Shown here: one piece after another, positions 17,260-26,429 of the stretch
Layout: each line of letters starts with the position of its first letter
Numbering within the stretch: the stretch's first letter is position 1
Source of the DNA: Nocardia miyunensis NBRC 108239
GTDB taxonomy: Bacteria > Actinomycetota > Actinomycetes > Mycobacteriales > Mycobacteriaceae
DNA: 64,000 bases
NCBI RefSeq assembly: GCF_001613065.1
Contig: NZ_BDBQ01000044.1
Coordinates: 1-64,000, forward strand
Direction of reading: 5' to 3'
Made by a program: the position numbers and the translations under genes
The notes under the pieces: model-generated
What the model was told of the DNA's origin: nothing
Database searches by the model: none
Seen by the model: only the letters and a program-made list of their open reading frames with translations

Positions 17260-18492
17260 ATGTCCGACGCCGCCCGCACCACGCCTCGACGCGCCAGCAT
17301 CGCCATGCGCATGCTCGATCGTCTGCCCCAGATAGCCGAGCGCATCCTGGCCTCGGGATTGGGCGCGACGCCGGCGGCGGCGGATCTTCCGGACGGGCAT
17401 TTCCTCGAGGTTCTCCCCGCAATACACGGATGCGCGCACGCCTTTCTGCATTCAGTGGATCAACAGCGTGAATTCACGCACGACGAGGCCGCGCAATTCA
17501 TCGTCCCGGTGGTGGAACACCATGCGCAGGACCGGCTTCCATTGCGACTGCTGCTCGAGGCGGTACACGCCTCGGCGCGACAGGTATTGCGGGAGGCGGT
17601 GGCATCGAGCGATCCGGACGATATGGATCAGCTGGTGGATTTCGGCGATCGCATGCTGTGTCTGCTGATGCACATCAACGCCATCACCGTGGAGTCCTAT
17701 GCGGAGATGGAACAGACGATCTACCACGCCGAACGCGAGGCGCGCCGAGCACTGTGCCGCGCCCTGCTGCGTGGCCTTCCCCCGGGTGAACTCGCCGTCC
17801 GCGCCGGAATCGCGCTCGCCGAACGCTATTCGGTCCTCGCGATCGGACTGCCGCCCGCCGAGCATCCCGCCGCGGCGGCGCATCTGCTCACCCGGCGACG
17901 CATCCGGCTGCTGCAACAGACACTCGACAAATCGGCCGGAGTCGCGGTGCTGAACACTTTCGACGGTTCACGCGGAATCATCCTGCTGCCCAGCCGTTCC
18001 GCGAACACCGATCACGAACCATCAACGCTGGCAGAAGATCTCGCCGCACAGTTCGGCACCGTTGTCGTGATCGCCGAAATACCCGGCGTCCCACGTGAAT
18101 CCATACCGGATTCGGCGCAATTGGCAACCGAACTCGCCGCGCTGGCACGACTACTGGGGCGCCCCACCGGCGCGTACCTCCTCGACGATCTACTCCTGGA
18201 ATACCAGCTCACCCGTCCGGGCGCGGCGCGGGACCGGCTCGCCGAGCGCGTGGCCCCGCTGCTGCGCAGCCCGCATCTGCTGGAAACCCTCGACGCCCAC
18301 CTGCGGCACGGCTCCGATCGCAAGGCCGCCGCGGCCGAAATCCACGTCCACCCCAATACTTTCAGTTATCGGCTGCGCCGGATCGCCGAACTTACCGGCA
18401 CCGACCCGAGCGAACCCACCGGTTCCCGACTGCTGTCCGCCGCGCTCATCGTGCACCGCCTGTACCCGCCGCACGAATCCGCCGCCTCCTGA
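17260..18492 (+). CDS. PucR-type helix-turn-helix transcriptional regulator
   Basis: About 410 residues. The C-terminus carries the PucR helix-turn-helix (LRHGSDRKAAAAEIHVHPN and the following recognition helix). The N-terminal part is helical, like the putative sensor domain of actinobacterial PucR/CdaR-like regulators. The frame is open from 17080, but codons before 17260 have clearly lower GC3, and 410 residues fits the family, so I place the start at ATG 17260 (MSDAARTTPRR). ATG 17122, with a GGAG 11 nt upstream, is the main alternative. It is divergent from the lipase gene, a plausible target. Confidence 0.75.
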   Translation: MSDAARTTPRRASIAMRMLDRLPQIAERILASGLGATPAAADLPDGHFLEVLPAIHGCAHAFLHSVDQQREFTHDEAAQFIVPVVEHHAQDRLPLRLLLEAVHASARQVLREAVASSDPDDMDQLVDFGDRMLCLLMHINAITVESYAEMEQTIYHAEREARRALCRALLRGLPPGELAVRAGIALAERYSVLAIGLPPAEHPAAAAHLLTRRRIRLLQQTLDKSAGVAVLNTFDGSRGIILLPSRSANTDHEPSTLAEDLAAQFGTVVVIAEIPGVPRESIPDSAQLATELAALARLLGRPTGAYLLDDLLLEYQLTRPGAARDRLAERVAPLLRSPHLLETLDAHLRHGSDRKAAAAEIHVHPNTFSYRLRRIAELTGTDPSEPTGSRLLSAALIVHRLYPPHESAAS

Positions 18493-18656
18493 GATCGCGC
18501 CGCGATGGGGGCAGCCGATCACCGAACTTCCCGAATCGGACAGCAATTACGCAGCACCTTGGTAGCCAATCGACATAATCCCGCCATACCGTCAATCAAT
18601 CCCCGAGATCAGGGCATTAGGCGAAGCAATCCGAAAATCAATCGCCCATACGTATA

Positions 18657-18671
18657 GGCAAATTGTTTGCC
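18657..18671. promoter_or_regulatory. Palindrome GGCAAA-TTG-TTTGCC
   Basis: Perfect 6-bp arms with a 3-nt centre, in an AT-rich stretch 86 bp upstream of the gene at 18757. It is a good candidate operator or promoter-region site; the regulator is unknown. Confidence 0.45.
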
Positions 18672-18756
18672 AAAAGGTAGCCTTTCGATCGACAGGGCGG
18701 CCCCCCGCCTCGTCGACTGGATGTATGCCTAGTACATGGCGGGGAAGCAGGTATTC

Positions 18757-19332
18757 ATGGTTACGAATGGACAGCTCAGGGCGGTTTTGGCGATACTGCA
18801 CGCCGATACCGACTCCGTCGAGGAGCAGGTCTGGCAGCGGGCGATGGCGAGTGCGGACAGCACCGGCGTCGAACATGCCATGCTGGCGGGGCTGCTGTAC
18901 CGGGTGATCGGCGCGGACCTGCGGGATTCGCTGGCCACCGCACCCGATGTGGGCAGCCTGGAGGATCGCGCCCGTGCCGCCGGTCCCAGCGCGGTCGCCG
19001 TGCGGGGTGAGGATCTCTACGGTCAGGCGCATTTCGAGGCGTACTGGCTCACCGACCGCATCGCCGAACTCTACGGTGATCTGGATTCGGTCCCCCCGCC
19101 GCTGGCCGCCGCGGCCTATACCGCCGAGGTCACCCGCACCCTTTTGCGCATCCATCGTGACCTGCTGGAAAGGCCGAGAGCCGATGCCGCACATCCGGGT
19201 TGGGAGAGCATTCTGGATCAGCTGGATCGCGCCCGCGCACTGGCCCGCGCGGCGCACGCGGCCGCCGAGACGGTCCCCCAGCACAACATCGGCCGCCCGC
19301 CGACCAGACAGGAATTCCCCGCCGCCCGATGA
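18757..19332 (+). CDS. Conserved-looking protein of unknown function
   Basis: 191 residues, acidic and helical, soluble, with no recognised domain. I start at ATG 18757 (MVTNGQLRAVLAIL) because GGGGAAG and AGG lie before it; an in-frame ATG at 18736 is the alternative. The gene ends inside a terminator stem whose loop holds the stop codon. It is preceded by the palindrome at 18657. Confidence 0.65.
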   Translation: MVTNGQLRAVLAILHADTDSVEEQVWQRAMASADSTGVEHAMLAGLLYRVIGADLRDSLATAPDVGSLEDRARAAGPSAVAVRGEDLYGQAHFEAYWLTDRIAELYGDLDSVPPPLAAAAYTAEVTRTLLRIHRDLLERPRADAAHPGWESILDQLDRARALARAAHAAAETVPQHNIGRPPTRQEFPAAR

Positions 19333-19351
19333 CGCACGGCGGCGGGGAATT
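19313..19351. terminator. Bidirectional terminator overlapping the 3' end of a gene
   Basis: AATTCCCCGCCGCC (19313-19326) and GGCGGCGGGGAATT (19338-19351) form a perfect 14-bp stem with an 11-nt loop that contains the TGA (19330-19332) of the upstream gene. The next gene converges and stops 12 bp further on. Confidence 0.85.
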
Positions 19352-19362
19352 TCATCTCGCTG

Positions 19363-20886
19363 CTATCGAAAAGCCTTGCGCAACAATGAATGCCGCACAC
19401 CATAGGTGAAGTACAGCCCGAACCCGATGATCATCCAGATCACGAATCGCAGCCAGGTCTCCACCGACAGATTCAACATCAGCCAAATGCACGCCAGCAC
19501 AGCCAGAATCGGAACGACCGGAACCAGCGGCACCCGGAATCCGCGCGGCAGTTCCGGCCGGGTGCGGCGCAGGATCAGCACACCGACCGACACCAGCACG
19601 AAGGCGAACAGCGTACCGATGTTGACCATCTCTTCGAGTGTGCCGAACTGCACGAAACCGGCCAGCACCGCGCAGACCACGCCGACGATCACGGTGATCC
19701 GCACCGGCGTTCCCTTGTTCCCGGTGTGCGCCAGGCCGCGCGGCAGCAGACCGTCACGCGCCATGGCGTAGAGCACGCGAGTCTGTCCGAGGAACAACAC
19801 CATCACCACGGTGGTCAGACCGGCCAGCGCGCCGACCGAAATGAGGTTCTTCGCCCAGGTCACCCCGTGCACCGCGAACGCCGTGGCCAGGGTCGCATCC
19901 TTCGCGGCCAGGTCGGTATAGGGCACCATGCCGGTCAATACCAGTGAGACCACCACGTACAACACGGTCACGATCGCCAGTGAGCCGAGGATGCCGCGCG
20001 GGACGTTGCGTTGCGGATTCTTGGTCTCCTCCGCCGTGGTGGCGACGACGTCGAATCCGATGAACGCGAAGAACACCAGACTGGCCGCGGCCAGCAGCCC
20101 GTACCAGCCGAATTCGCTGTTCCCGGCGCCCGTCAGCCAGGAGAACAGCGTCTGGTGGATACCGGATCCGCCGCTGCCCGGCTTCGCCGGCGGGATGAAC
20201 GGACTCAGATTCGACGCCTTGAAATACCGCAGCCCCACGACGACCACCACGGCGATGACGGCGAGCTTGATCGCCACCGCAACCGCCGACACCCGCGAGG
20301 ACACCTTCGTGCCGATCGCCAGCAATACCGTGAGCACCGCGATCAACAGCACCGCACCCCAGTCGAAGGACACCGAGCCGAAGTGCGCGATCGGACTGTA
20401 CGAGCCCATCACCTGGCCCAGATATTGCGACCAGCCCTTGGCCACCACCGAGACGGCCAGGGCGAATTCCAGGATCAGATCCCAGCCGATGATCCACGCG
20501 GCCAGCTCACCGAAGGTGGCGTAGGAGAAGGTGTAGGCGCTGCCCGCGACCGGGACCGTCGAGGCGAATTCCGCGTAGCACAGCGCGGTCAGCCCGCAGG
20601 CGATCGCGGCGAAGACGAACGCCAACGAGACCGACGGCCCGGCGACGCTGCCCGCGGTCTGCGCGGTGAGGGTGAAGATGCCCGCGCCGACCACCACGGC
20701 CACGCCGAAGATGGTCAGATCCCACGCCGTGAGGTCCTTGCGCAGCTTCGAATCCGGTTCGTCGGTGTCGCGGATCGATTGTTCGACCGACTTGGTGCGC
20801 AGCAGCGCCGCCCACCGTCCGGCCGGTGCGCCCGAGGCCCTCCGCTGTTCCGGCTCCGGCTGGTCCTGCTCGCCGCGGATACCCAA
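19363..20886 (-). CDS. APC-superfamily amino acid permease (cationic amino acid transporter type)
   Basis: 507 residues with about 12-14 hydrophobic segments and the APC motifs VVVGAGIFTLTAQTAG (first helix) and FFAFIGFDVVATTAEETKNPQR (the conserved helix 6-7 region), as in YfnA/CAT-type transporters. It is a proton-coupled importer of amino acids, probably basic or broad range. The start appears to be TTG at 20886 directly after GGGAGGAGGG. The stem at 19313-19351 ends it. Confidence 0.88.
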   Translation of the reverse strand: MGIRGEQDQPEPEQRRASGAPAGRWAALLRTKSVEQSIRDTDEPDSKLRKDLTAWDLTIFGVAVVVGAGIFTLTAQTAGSVAGPSVSLAFVFAAIACGLTALCYAEFASTVPVAGSAYTFSYATFGELAAWIIGWDLILEFALAVSVVAKGWSQYLGQVMGSYSPIAHFGSVSFDWGAVLLIAVLTVLLAIGTKVSSRVSAVAVAIKLAVIAVVVVVGLRYFKASNLSPFIPPAKPGSGGSGIHQTLFSWLTGAGNSEFGWYGLLAAASLVFFAFIGFDVVATTAEETKNPQRNVPRGILGSLAIVTVLYVVVSLVLTGMVPYTDLAAKDATLATAFAVHGVTWAKNLISVGALAGLTTVVMVLFLGQTRVLYAMARDGLLPRGLAHTGNKGTPVRITVIVGVVCAVLAGFVQFGTLEEMVNIGTLFAFVLVSVGVLILRRTRPELPRGFRVPLVPVVPILAVLACIWLMLNLSVETWLRFVIWMIIGFGLYFTYGVRHSLLRKAFR

Positions 20887-20990
20887 CGTCCCTCCTCCCT
20901 GTGCGCCGCCGATGCGACGCGATCACATCACGCCCGAACTTAGCAGAGCCGATGTGACCGAAATCTCCAGGTTGCTGCCATGATGCGGGA

Positions 20991-22328
20991 TCAGTGCGAA
21001 AGCTCACCCAGCAGTGCTCGAAAATCCCGGCCCTGCTTGGATGCCGACCACCGCAGATGTCCCAGAAAATAGCTGCGATAAGCGATTTCGGCATTTTCGC
21101 GATTCGGCCGAGCCAGTACCGAACAGAAATAGTCTATCTCGGAGAGTTCGTAGTGAATATGCACGAGTGGGAAGATCTCTGGCAGCGCGACACGTTCGCG
21201 CTCGGTCATCGGCCGGACTCCGCGGTAGCCGCGCAGGAAGGAACCGAGTTGCCGGGTGTGGATGCGGACCGGCTCGCCGCGGCGCAACGCGAGCCAGTCG
21301 ATCGCGAAACGCTCGATCGCGGTGGCGATGTCGAAGACCGCTGTGGTGCGATCGGCGAGGCCGAAATCCAGGACCGCGGTGATCTCGTCGTCGTGCCACA
21401 GCAGATTCGTGCCGTGCCAATCATTGTGCGTCCACAGCGGTTTCAGGCCCGAGAGGTCGACCGTGCTGGGCGCGGAGGCCGCGCGCAGGTCCGCACGCCA
21501 ATCACGTTCGGCCAGAAACTCCGCGAGCGCGGGCCGGGCGGCGATATGGCGTTCGACCGCCACGACCGGATCGGTGCACAGGGCCGACTGCAACGGTCGC
21601 AGCGGACGCTCGGGTGCGTCGTAATCCTCAGCGGCGCAATGTATCCGGGCGAGCATCGCACCCGCCGCGCCGGCATGCTCGCACGACAGATACGGCGACC
21701 AGGAGAACGCGTCCCGGTACCGGTCGGCTCCCGCACCCGGTACCTGGAATTCGTAACTGAACTCCGCGCCCGTGTACGACCACACCTCTGGTACTGGAAT
21801 ACCCTGTGCCCGAACATGATCCATGAACGCGTGTTCCTCGGCGAGCGCATCGGCCGCACGCAGCGCCACCGGAACCCGCTTCACCACCTGCCGCGTGCGG
21901 TCGGCGAATCGAACGAGGGCGGTCGTCGAAAGCGGACGCGGACTATGCCATTCGATCGCTATACCTTCGGCCTCCGCTTCGCTCCGGCAGTCCGCGGCCC
22001 CCCTTTTTACTTCCACCGGTCTGTCGCTGGGCTTCTCCGCTCGATCAGACCAGGATCGCCCCTCGACACTGCCCAATTCCGCTGCGGCGGGCCACGGCCA
22101 CCCAAGAGCCGATTCTTCCCTCCCCCGCTTCGCTCCTCCGCTCCGCTCGGTCCGGAATCCACCCGGGCCGCCAGGTTTCGGCATTGCCCGAGGTGGGTGG
22201 GGTCCAAAATGCCCCGGCGCCGCATCGTCGGGATGGCCGTCCCACGAATTACCCTCCCGCAGAACGTTGTTGATCTCCTCCGTGGTCAGCGGCGGCCAGT
22301 CGGGCTCGGCGATGGGGGACGTCCCCAT
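20991..22328 (-). CDS. APH-fold phosphotransferase with an unusual low-complexity insert
   Basis: About 445 residues. The kinase core shows the catalytic loop HNDWHGTNLLW and the metal-binding VLDFGLAD of aminoglycoside/homoserine-kinase-like phosphotransferases. It probably phosphorylates a small molecule. Between an N-terminal piece (about 1-50) and the region that normally starts this family (IEWHSPRPLSTTALV) lies about 90 residues of Gly/Arg/Glu-rich sequence. Part of its DNA (21974-22136) is bounded by two copies of CCGCTTCGCTCC, which suggests an insertion. The gene starts 25 bp after the NCS1 permease stop, so permease and kinase form an operon. The start at 22328 has a weak ribosome site. 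Confidence 0.78.
   Translation of the reverse strand: MGTSPIAEPDWPPLTTEEINNVLREGNSWDGHPDDAAPGHFGPHPPRAMPKPGGPGGFRTERSGGAKRGREESALGWPWPAAAELGSVEGRSWSDRAEKPSDRPVEVKRGAADCRSEAEAEGIAIEWHSPRPLSTTALVRFADRTRQVVKRVPVALRAADALAEEHAFMDHVRAQGIPVPEVWSYTGAEFSYEFQVPGAGADRYRDAFSWSPYLSCEHAGAAGAMLARIHCAAEDYDAPERPLRPLQSALCTDPVVAVERHIAARPALAEFLAERDWRADLRAASAPSTVDLSGLKPLWTHNDWHGTNLLWHDDEITAVLDFGLADRTTAVFDIATAIERFAIDWLALRRGEPVRIHTRQLGSFLRGYRGVRPMTERERVALPEIFPLVHIHYELSEIDYFCSVLARPNRENAEIAYRSYFLGHLRWSASKQGRDFRALLGELSH
21974..22136. repeat. Segment bounded by 12-bp direct repeats inside the kinase gene
   Basis: CCGCTTCGCTCC occurs at 21974-21985 and again at 22125-22136, the second followed by related TCCGCTCCGC. 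The 139 bases between encode the low-complexity linker of the kinase and look unlike the flanking codons. This is consistent with a small GC-rich repeat element or slippage expansion that kept the frame open. Confidence 0.5.
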
Positions 22329-22353
22329 CCCGAAGACCCGATGATCGCCGCCT

Positions 22354-23694
22354 TCACGCACGGGCGAACCGGCGTTCGGCGAGCACCAGCACACCGGTGG
22401 CCAGGCCCGCGACGACGAAGGAGAACAGCGATGCCGACGACCACCAGCCCGGGTGCACGTCCAGGGCGTTCTGCGCGTGTGTCCACAGCCGGGCCCACCA
22501 GGCGATGGATCCGGGATTGAGCAGCTGGTAGACGGCGAATCCCAGCAGCCACGGCAGCAGCATCAGCGGCCGGGCGGGGGCGCGATCGTCCAGATTCCAA
22601 CCGCGACGGCCACGGCCGAAGAAGTAGTCCACCACCAGCACCGCGCACAGCGGGACGAACACCGAGCCGATCAGCAGCAGGAAATTCGAGAACCCGGTGA
22701 AGTCGTGCACGCCCAGCGCCAGTACGGTCGCCAGCGCGCCGACCGCGCCCGCAAGTATCCGGCGGTCCACCCGGGGCAGCAGATTCTGCAACGACATCGC
22801 CGTGGAGTACACGTTGGCGAAGGACTGATCCGATTCGCGCAGCACCAGAATCGCGAAGAACACCCAACCCGCCGCGACGCCCAGGAAGGTGTCGAAGATC
22901 CGGTCCGGATTGCCGCCCACCTGGATCAGCGCGACAACGCCCAGCAGATAACACCAGGTCTGAGCCACCGAATAGCCGAGCATCGCAGCACCCGAGGCCG
23001 CGCGTGCGGACCGCGCGTGCCGGGTGTAGTCCGCGGCCAGCGGCACGAAGGACACCGCCACGGCCAACGCGGTGTCCACCCCGGGGAAGAATCCGCTCCA
23101 CGACGTCCCGTGCACCGTCGGCAGCGGATTGCGCAGCAGCTGCGCGGTGAAGTACAGCATCGAAATCGCCACGGCCACAGTCACATACCGACGCAGAATA
23201 TGCAGCACCCGCAGCGGCCAGATCGACATCGCGGTACACAGCACACCCGCCGCGATGATCACCGGCGCATGCGCGACCCGGCCGTGGGTGAGTGCCAGAA
23301 CTCCACCCGCGATGACCGTCAGCTCGTACACGCCCCATCCGATGCACTGCACGATATTGGCGACGGTCGGCAGATAGGACAGCCGCGTCCCGAACAGTCC
23401 GCGGAAATTCGCCATGGCCGGTGCACCCGTGCGCGCGCCGACCGCACCGGCGGCGACGACCATCGCGGTACCGAGCACGGTCCCCAGAATCGTCGCCAGC
23501 AACGCCCCGAGGATCGGCAACTGCGGATGCCCGGCGGGCTGCAATACGTACACCGCCCCGGTGAACCCGATGAGGCTCACCCCGAGATTGGCCCAGAAGG
23601 CGGTTTGATCGGCAAAAGACAGGCTGCGCGGCGGCTCGGTCGTCAGCACCAACGGCGCCTCATCGTTCCGGCGCCGTGGTCGGATGATCGTCAT
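22354..23694 (-). CDS. NCS1-family purine/pyrimidine-type permease
   Basis: 446 residues with about 12 membrane helices. NCS1 features include the helix 1 region DQTAFWANLGVSLIGFTGAVYVL and the conserved helix 3 segment QCIGWGVYELTVIAGG. Substrates of the family are cytosine, purines, hydantoins or thiamine precursors. I start at ATG 23694 (MTIIRPRRRNDEAP) with GGACAGG upstream; the frame is open to 23820. The APH-fold kinase follows at 25 bp and may trap the imported compound by phosphorylation. I looked for a TPP riboswitch in the leader and saw none. Confidence 0.85.
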   Translation of the reverse strand: MTIIRPRRRNDEAPLVLTTEPPRSLSFADQTAFWANLGVSLIGFTGAVYVLQPAGHPQLPILGALLATILGTVLGTAMVVAAGAVGARTGAPAMANFRGLFGTRLSYLPTVANIVQCIGWGVYELTVIAGGVLALTHGRVAHAPVIIAAGVLCTAMSIWPLRVLHILRRYVTVAVAISMLYFTAQLLRNPLPTVHGTSWSGFFPGVDTALAVAVSFVPLAADYTRHARSARAASGAAMLGYSVAQTWCYLLGVVALIQVGGNPDRIFDTFLGVAAGWVFFAILVLRESDQSFANVYSTAMSLQNLLPRVDRRILAGAVGALATVLALGVHDFTGFSNFLLLIGSVFVPLCAVLVVDYFFGRGRRGWNLDDRAPARPLMLLPWLLGFAVYQLLNPGSIAWWARLWTHAQNALDVHPGWWSSASLFSFVVAGLATGVLVLAERRFARA

Positions 23695-23873
23695 AGCCTG
23701 TCCGATGCTACGGCCCGTGCACCGCCGCCGTGGCACCCGATGTCGTGCGGACACCGCTCCGCAGCTGGTGGCGACGTCCTTTCCGGTTATCGAGATGGCT
23801 ACCGCCCGGGCGGGCTTCACCTATCCGACGGGGGTTCGGTGGGGCCGGTCGACAGCAGGTAACCTCTTACCGG

Positions 23874-25175
23874 ATGGTTAGTGTCACGGCCTCCGTACGT
23901 CAGCAGCCCGCCACCCGCCGCATGCGGCGTGTCGCCTGGCTGGCTCCGCCGACCCTGCTCACGGTGTCGGCGCTATGGCTGATCTTTCCGTCGTGGCCGC
24001 TGAAGCCGATCAGTCGTGGATTCATCGACCTGCAGGTGTATCGGCTCGGGGTGCAGGCCGCCATGCACGGGGTCGACATGTACGGGTCGCTGCCCAAGAC
24101 GACGCTGGACATCAGCTTGCCCTTCATCTATCCGCCGTTCGCGGCCATCGCGCTGGGCCCGTTCGCGCTGCTGCCGTGGGACGCCGCGCACATCACTTTC
24201 TTCATCGTCTCGACGCTGGCGATGGCGGTCACGATCTACCTCGCCGCACGACGCCTATGGGGTTACGGCGGCACCGAACTGGTGTTGTGGGCGGCGGCAT
24301 GCGCTGCGCCCCTGGGCATGCTGCTCGAACCGATCCATTCGACGCTGGACTTCGGCCAGGTCAACCTGATCCTGATGGTGCTCGTCGCCGCCGACTGCCT
24401 GACCGAGCGTCCCAAGTGGAAACGCGGCATCGGCGTCGGGCTCGCGGCCGCGATCAAACTCACTCCGGCCGCGTTCGTCCTCTACTTCCTGGTCCGCCGT
24501 GACTACAAGGCCGCGATCACCGCCGCGATCACCGGTGCCGTGGCCAGTGCGCTGGCCTTCGCGCTCATGCCGAAAGAGTCGATGCGGTACTGGTTCGGCG
24601 GTATGGGCAACGTGTCCGGGCTCAGCGGTTCGGCCTTCCACACCAATCAGTCGATCCAGGGCGTGCTGGCCCGACTCCGAGTGCCGGAACCGGCCTTCAC
24701 CTGTCTGTGGCTGGTGCTGAGTCTGGTCCTGCTGGTCCTGGTCGTCGCGGCCATGCGCCGTGCGAATGACAATCCGCCGCTGGCGATGTCGTTCAACGCG
24801 GTCTTCACCCTCCTGGTCTCCCCCATCTCCTGGTCGCACCACTGGGTATGGATCGCGCCCGCCCTGCTCGCCGCCGTCGGCGCGGCCACCAGACTCCCGC
24901 TTCGCGCGGCTCTCGTCTGGTACGCCGTGATCCTCGGCACCGCCGTGATCTTCGTGATCGGCCCCCAGAACCAACTCCCCGGCGACAACAACCGCGAATT
25001 CGCTTGGACCGCATGGCAACACGTCTACGGCGACACGTACGTCTGGTTGAGCGTGCTACTCGTCGCGTGGTACGTCCTGGTCACCCCGCGCAACCCCGAT
25101 CCGCTGCTGCCCACCTCGATACGCGGCTTGCGTTCCCGGGTTTCGTCCGCGGCCCGAGCCGAATCATTCATCTGA
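23874..25175 (+). CDS. GT87 polyprenol-phosphomannose mannosyltransferase
   Basis: 433 residues, about ten membrane helices. The acidic motif at the first outer loop (RGFIDLQVYRLG) and the following YPPFAA region are typical of GT87 (PimE/MptC-like) enzymes, which use polyprenol-phosphate-mannose to add alpha-1,2-mannose to PIMs or lipomannan at the outer face of the membrane. Length matches PimE or Rv2181, and I cannot tell which. No Shine-Dalgarno precedes the ATG. GGTAA-CCTC-TTACC, an inverted repeat at 23858-23871, sits just upstream and contains a -10-like TAACCT, so the start may be leaderless. Confidence 0.85.
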   Translation: MVSVTASVRQQPATRRMRRVAWLAPPTLLTVSALWLIFPSWPLKPISRGFIDLQVYRLGVQAAMHGVDMYGSLPKTTLDISLPFIYPPFAAIALGPFALLPWDAAHITFFIVSTLAMAVTIYLAARRLWGYGGTELVLWAAACAAPLGMLLEPIHSTLDFGQVNLILMVLVAADCLTERPKWKRGIGVGLAAAIKLTPAAFVLYFLVRRDYKAAITAAITGAVASALAFALMPKESMRYWFGGMGNVSGLSGSAFHTNQSIQGVLARLRVPEPAFTCLWLVLSLVLLVLVVAAMRRANDNPPLAMSFNAVFTLLVSPISWSHHWVWIAPALLAAVGAATRLPLRAALVWYAVILGTAVIFVIGPQNQLPGDNNREFAWTAWQHVYGDTYVWLSVLLVAWYVLVTPRNPDPLLPTSIRGLRSRVSSAARAESFI

Positions 25176-25332
25176 TCAGAGTTTTCGGAACGCCCGGGCG
25201 ATCAGTCGGTTCAACGTCGTAACGACCGTCTGTTGGTCGTTCGAAAACGACCTTGCCGCAGCGAGATCCGCAGTCGAAGGTCGCATGCGGAGGCGAGTTT
25301 CCGACCCACTGAGTTCTTTGACCGCAGCGGCA
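25168..25332 (-). pseudogene. Zinc-ribbon-like reading frame without a start codon
   Basis: A 54-residue frame beginning CRCGQRTQWVGN, with a second cysteine pair in DCGSRCGK and a TGA at 25168. The CxC...CxxxC pattern looks like a zinc ribbon. Upstream in frame there is no ATG, GTG or plausible TTG near a ribosome site. It is therefore most likely the 3' remnant of a small gene. It overlaps the end of the GT87 gene by 8 bp on the opposite strand. Confidence 0.4.
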
Positions 25333-25353
25333 TCGAGGCGAGACTACGTCGAT

Positions 25354-25392
25354 GTCCGGGCTGCGCTGTGAGCAGCTTCGGGTAGCCCGGAC
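25354..25392. terminator. Inverted repeat GTCCGGGCT / AGCCCGGAC
   Basis: Nine-base arms at 25354-25362 and 25384-25392 with a 21-nt loop, 66 bp past the stop of the ornithine cyclodeaminase homologue. It probably ends the GntR-linked operon on the minus strand. There is no T-run. Confidence 0.5.
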
Positions 25393-25457
25393 GGCTTGTC
25401 CGGGCTCTCGGTCCGGACCCCGATCGGCTGCCGATCGAGAGCTGCGGATCGTCGCAA

Positions 25458-26426
25458 TCAGGTGGTCGTCTCGGTGGATTGTGTTGCGGTGAGGGCGGGC
25501 AGGATCAGTTGGGCGGTGGTCAGGTCTTGTAGGGCAAGGCCGACGGATTCGAAGAGAGTGATGTCGGTGGGAGTGCGGCGGCCCAGGTGCGGGTTGGTAA
25601 TTATGTGACCCAGTTCGGTGTGGGTGTCGGCTTCGGTGATGGCGTGGTCGGCTATGGCCAGGCGAACTGCGCCGGATTTCGCTATGGCAGTGAGGTGACT
25701 GTCTACGATCAGGCGGGCGCGTTTCATTCCGTAGGAGTCGATTTCGCGATGGTCGGGGCGGGGTGGAGCGCCTACGGCGTTGATGTGCTGGCCGGGACGG
25801 AACCAGTGGCCCGAGACGAGGGGTTCGCGGGAGGGGGTCAGGGTGCAGACGATATCGGATCGCTCGAAGACCGATTCGGGAGAGTCGACCGAGCGGGTGG
25901 GGATGCCGAGGGGTTCGGTTTTCGTGCGGAAGGTCTCGAACGTTTCGGTGGTGCGGGACCAGACGACGATTTCGCTGAGGGGGCGGACGTCTGCGATCGC
26001 GTGGACGTGTTCGATCGCGAGGTTTCCCGCTCCGACCAGTCCGAGTACCGAAGCATCTTCCGGTGCAAGGTATTTCGTGGCGACCGCGCTGGTTGCGGCG
26101 GTGCGCATCGCGGTGATGGCGCGGCCGTCGAGTATCGCGACGCATTCGCCGGTGATCGCGGACGTGATGATGACGGTCGATCGCTGGACCGGTAGGCCGC
26201 GATCGCGATTCGACGGGAGATCGGTGAGGAGTTTCACCGCGACATGGTCGCCCGCAACCGCGACCATGGGTAACGCAGATCCGTTGTCAGGCAGGGAAAG
26301 AGCCTGTGGAGCCGGGTTCTGGAATCGTCCGGCGGCCAGTTCGGCGTGCGCGGATTCCATGGCTTGCCGCACCGCGCGCCGGTCCAGCAGCGCGACGATG
26401 TCGGAGTGGTCGAATACCAGGGGCAT
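25458..26426 (-). CDS. Ornithine cyclodeaminase/mu-crystallin family protein
   Basis: 322 residues with the family's substrate-side motif AITAMRTAATSAVATKYLA and the NAD-binding loop GLVGAGNLA. Members cyclise ornithine to proline, reduce imines or ketimines (delta-1-pyrroline-2-carboxylate, alanine dehydrogenase), or make N-linked diamino acids. It starts 3 bp after the stop of the binding-fold protein gene and is last in the GntR-linked operon, so it probably acts on the compound imported or degraded there. Confidence 0.85.
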   Translation of the reverse strand: MPLVFDHSDIVALLDRRAVRQAMESAHAELAAGRFQNPAPQALSLPDNGSALPMVAVAGDHVAVKLLTDLPSNRDRGLPVQRSTVIITSAITGECVAILDGRAITAMRTAATSAVATKYLAPEDASVLGLVGAGNLAIEHVHAIADVRPLSEIVVWSRTTETFETFRTKTEPLGIPTRSVDSPESVFERSDIVCTLTPSREPLVSGHWFRPGQHINAVGAPPRPDHREIDSYGMKRARLIVDSHLTAIAKSGAVRLAIADHAITEADTHTELGHIITNPHLGRRTPTDITLFESVGLALQDLTTAQLILPALTATQSTETTT

Positions 26427-26429
26427 GGG

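Noticed and set aside
23695-23873. TPP riboswitch before the NCS1 permease
   Set aside because: Neither the CUGAGA nor the CCUGAUCUGG-type conserved strings are present on the minus strand.
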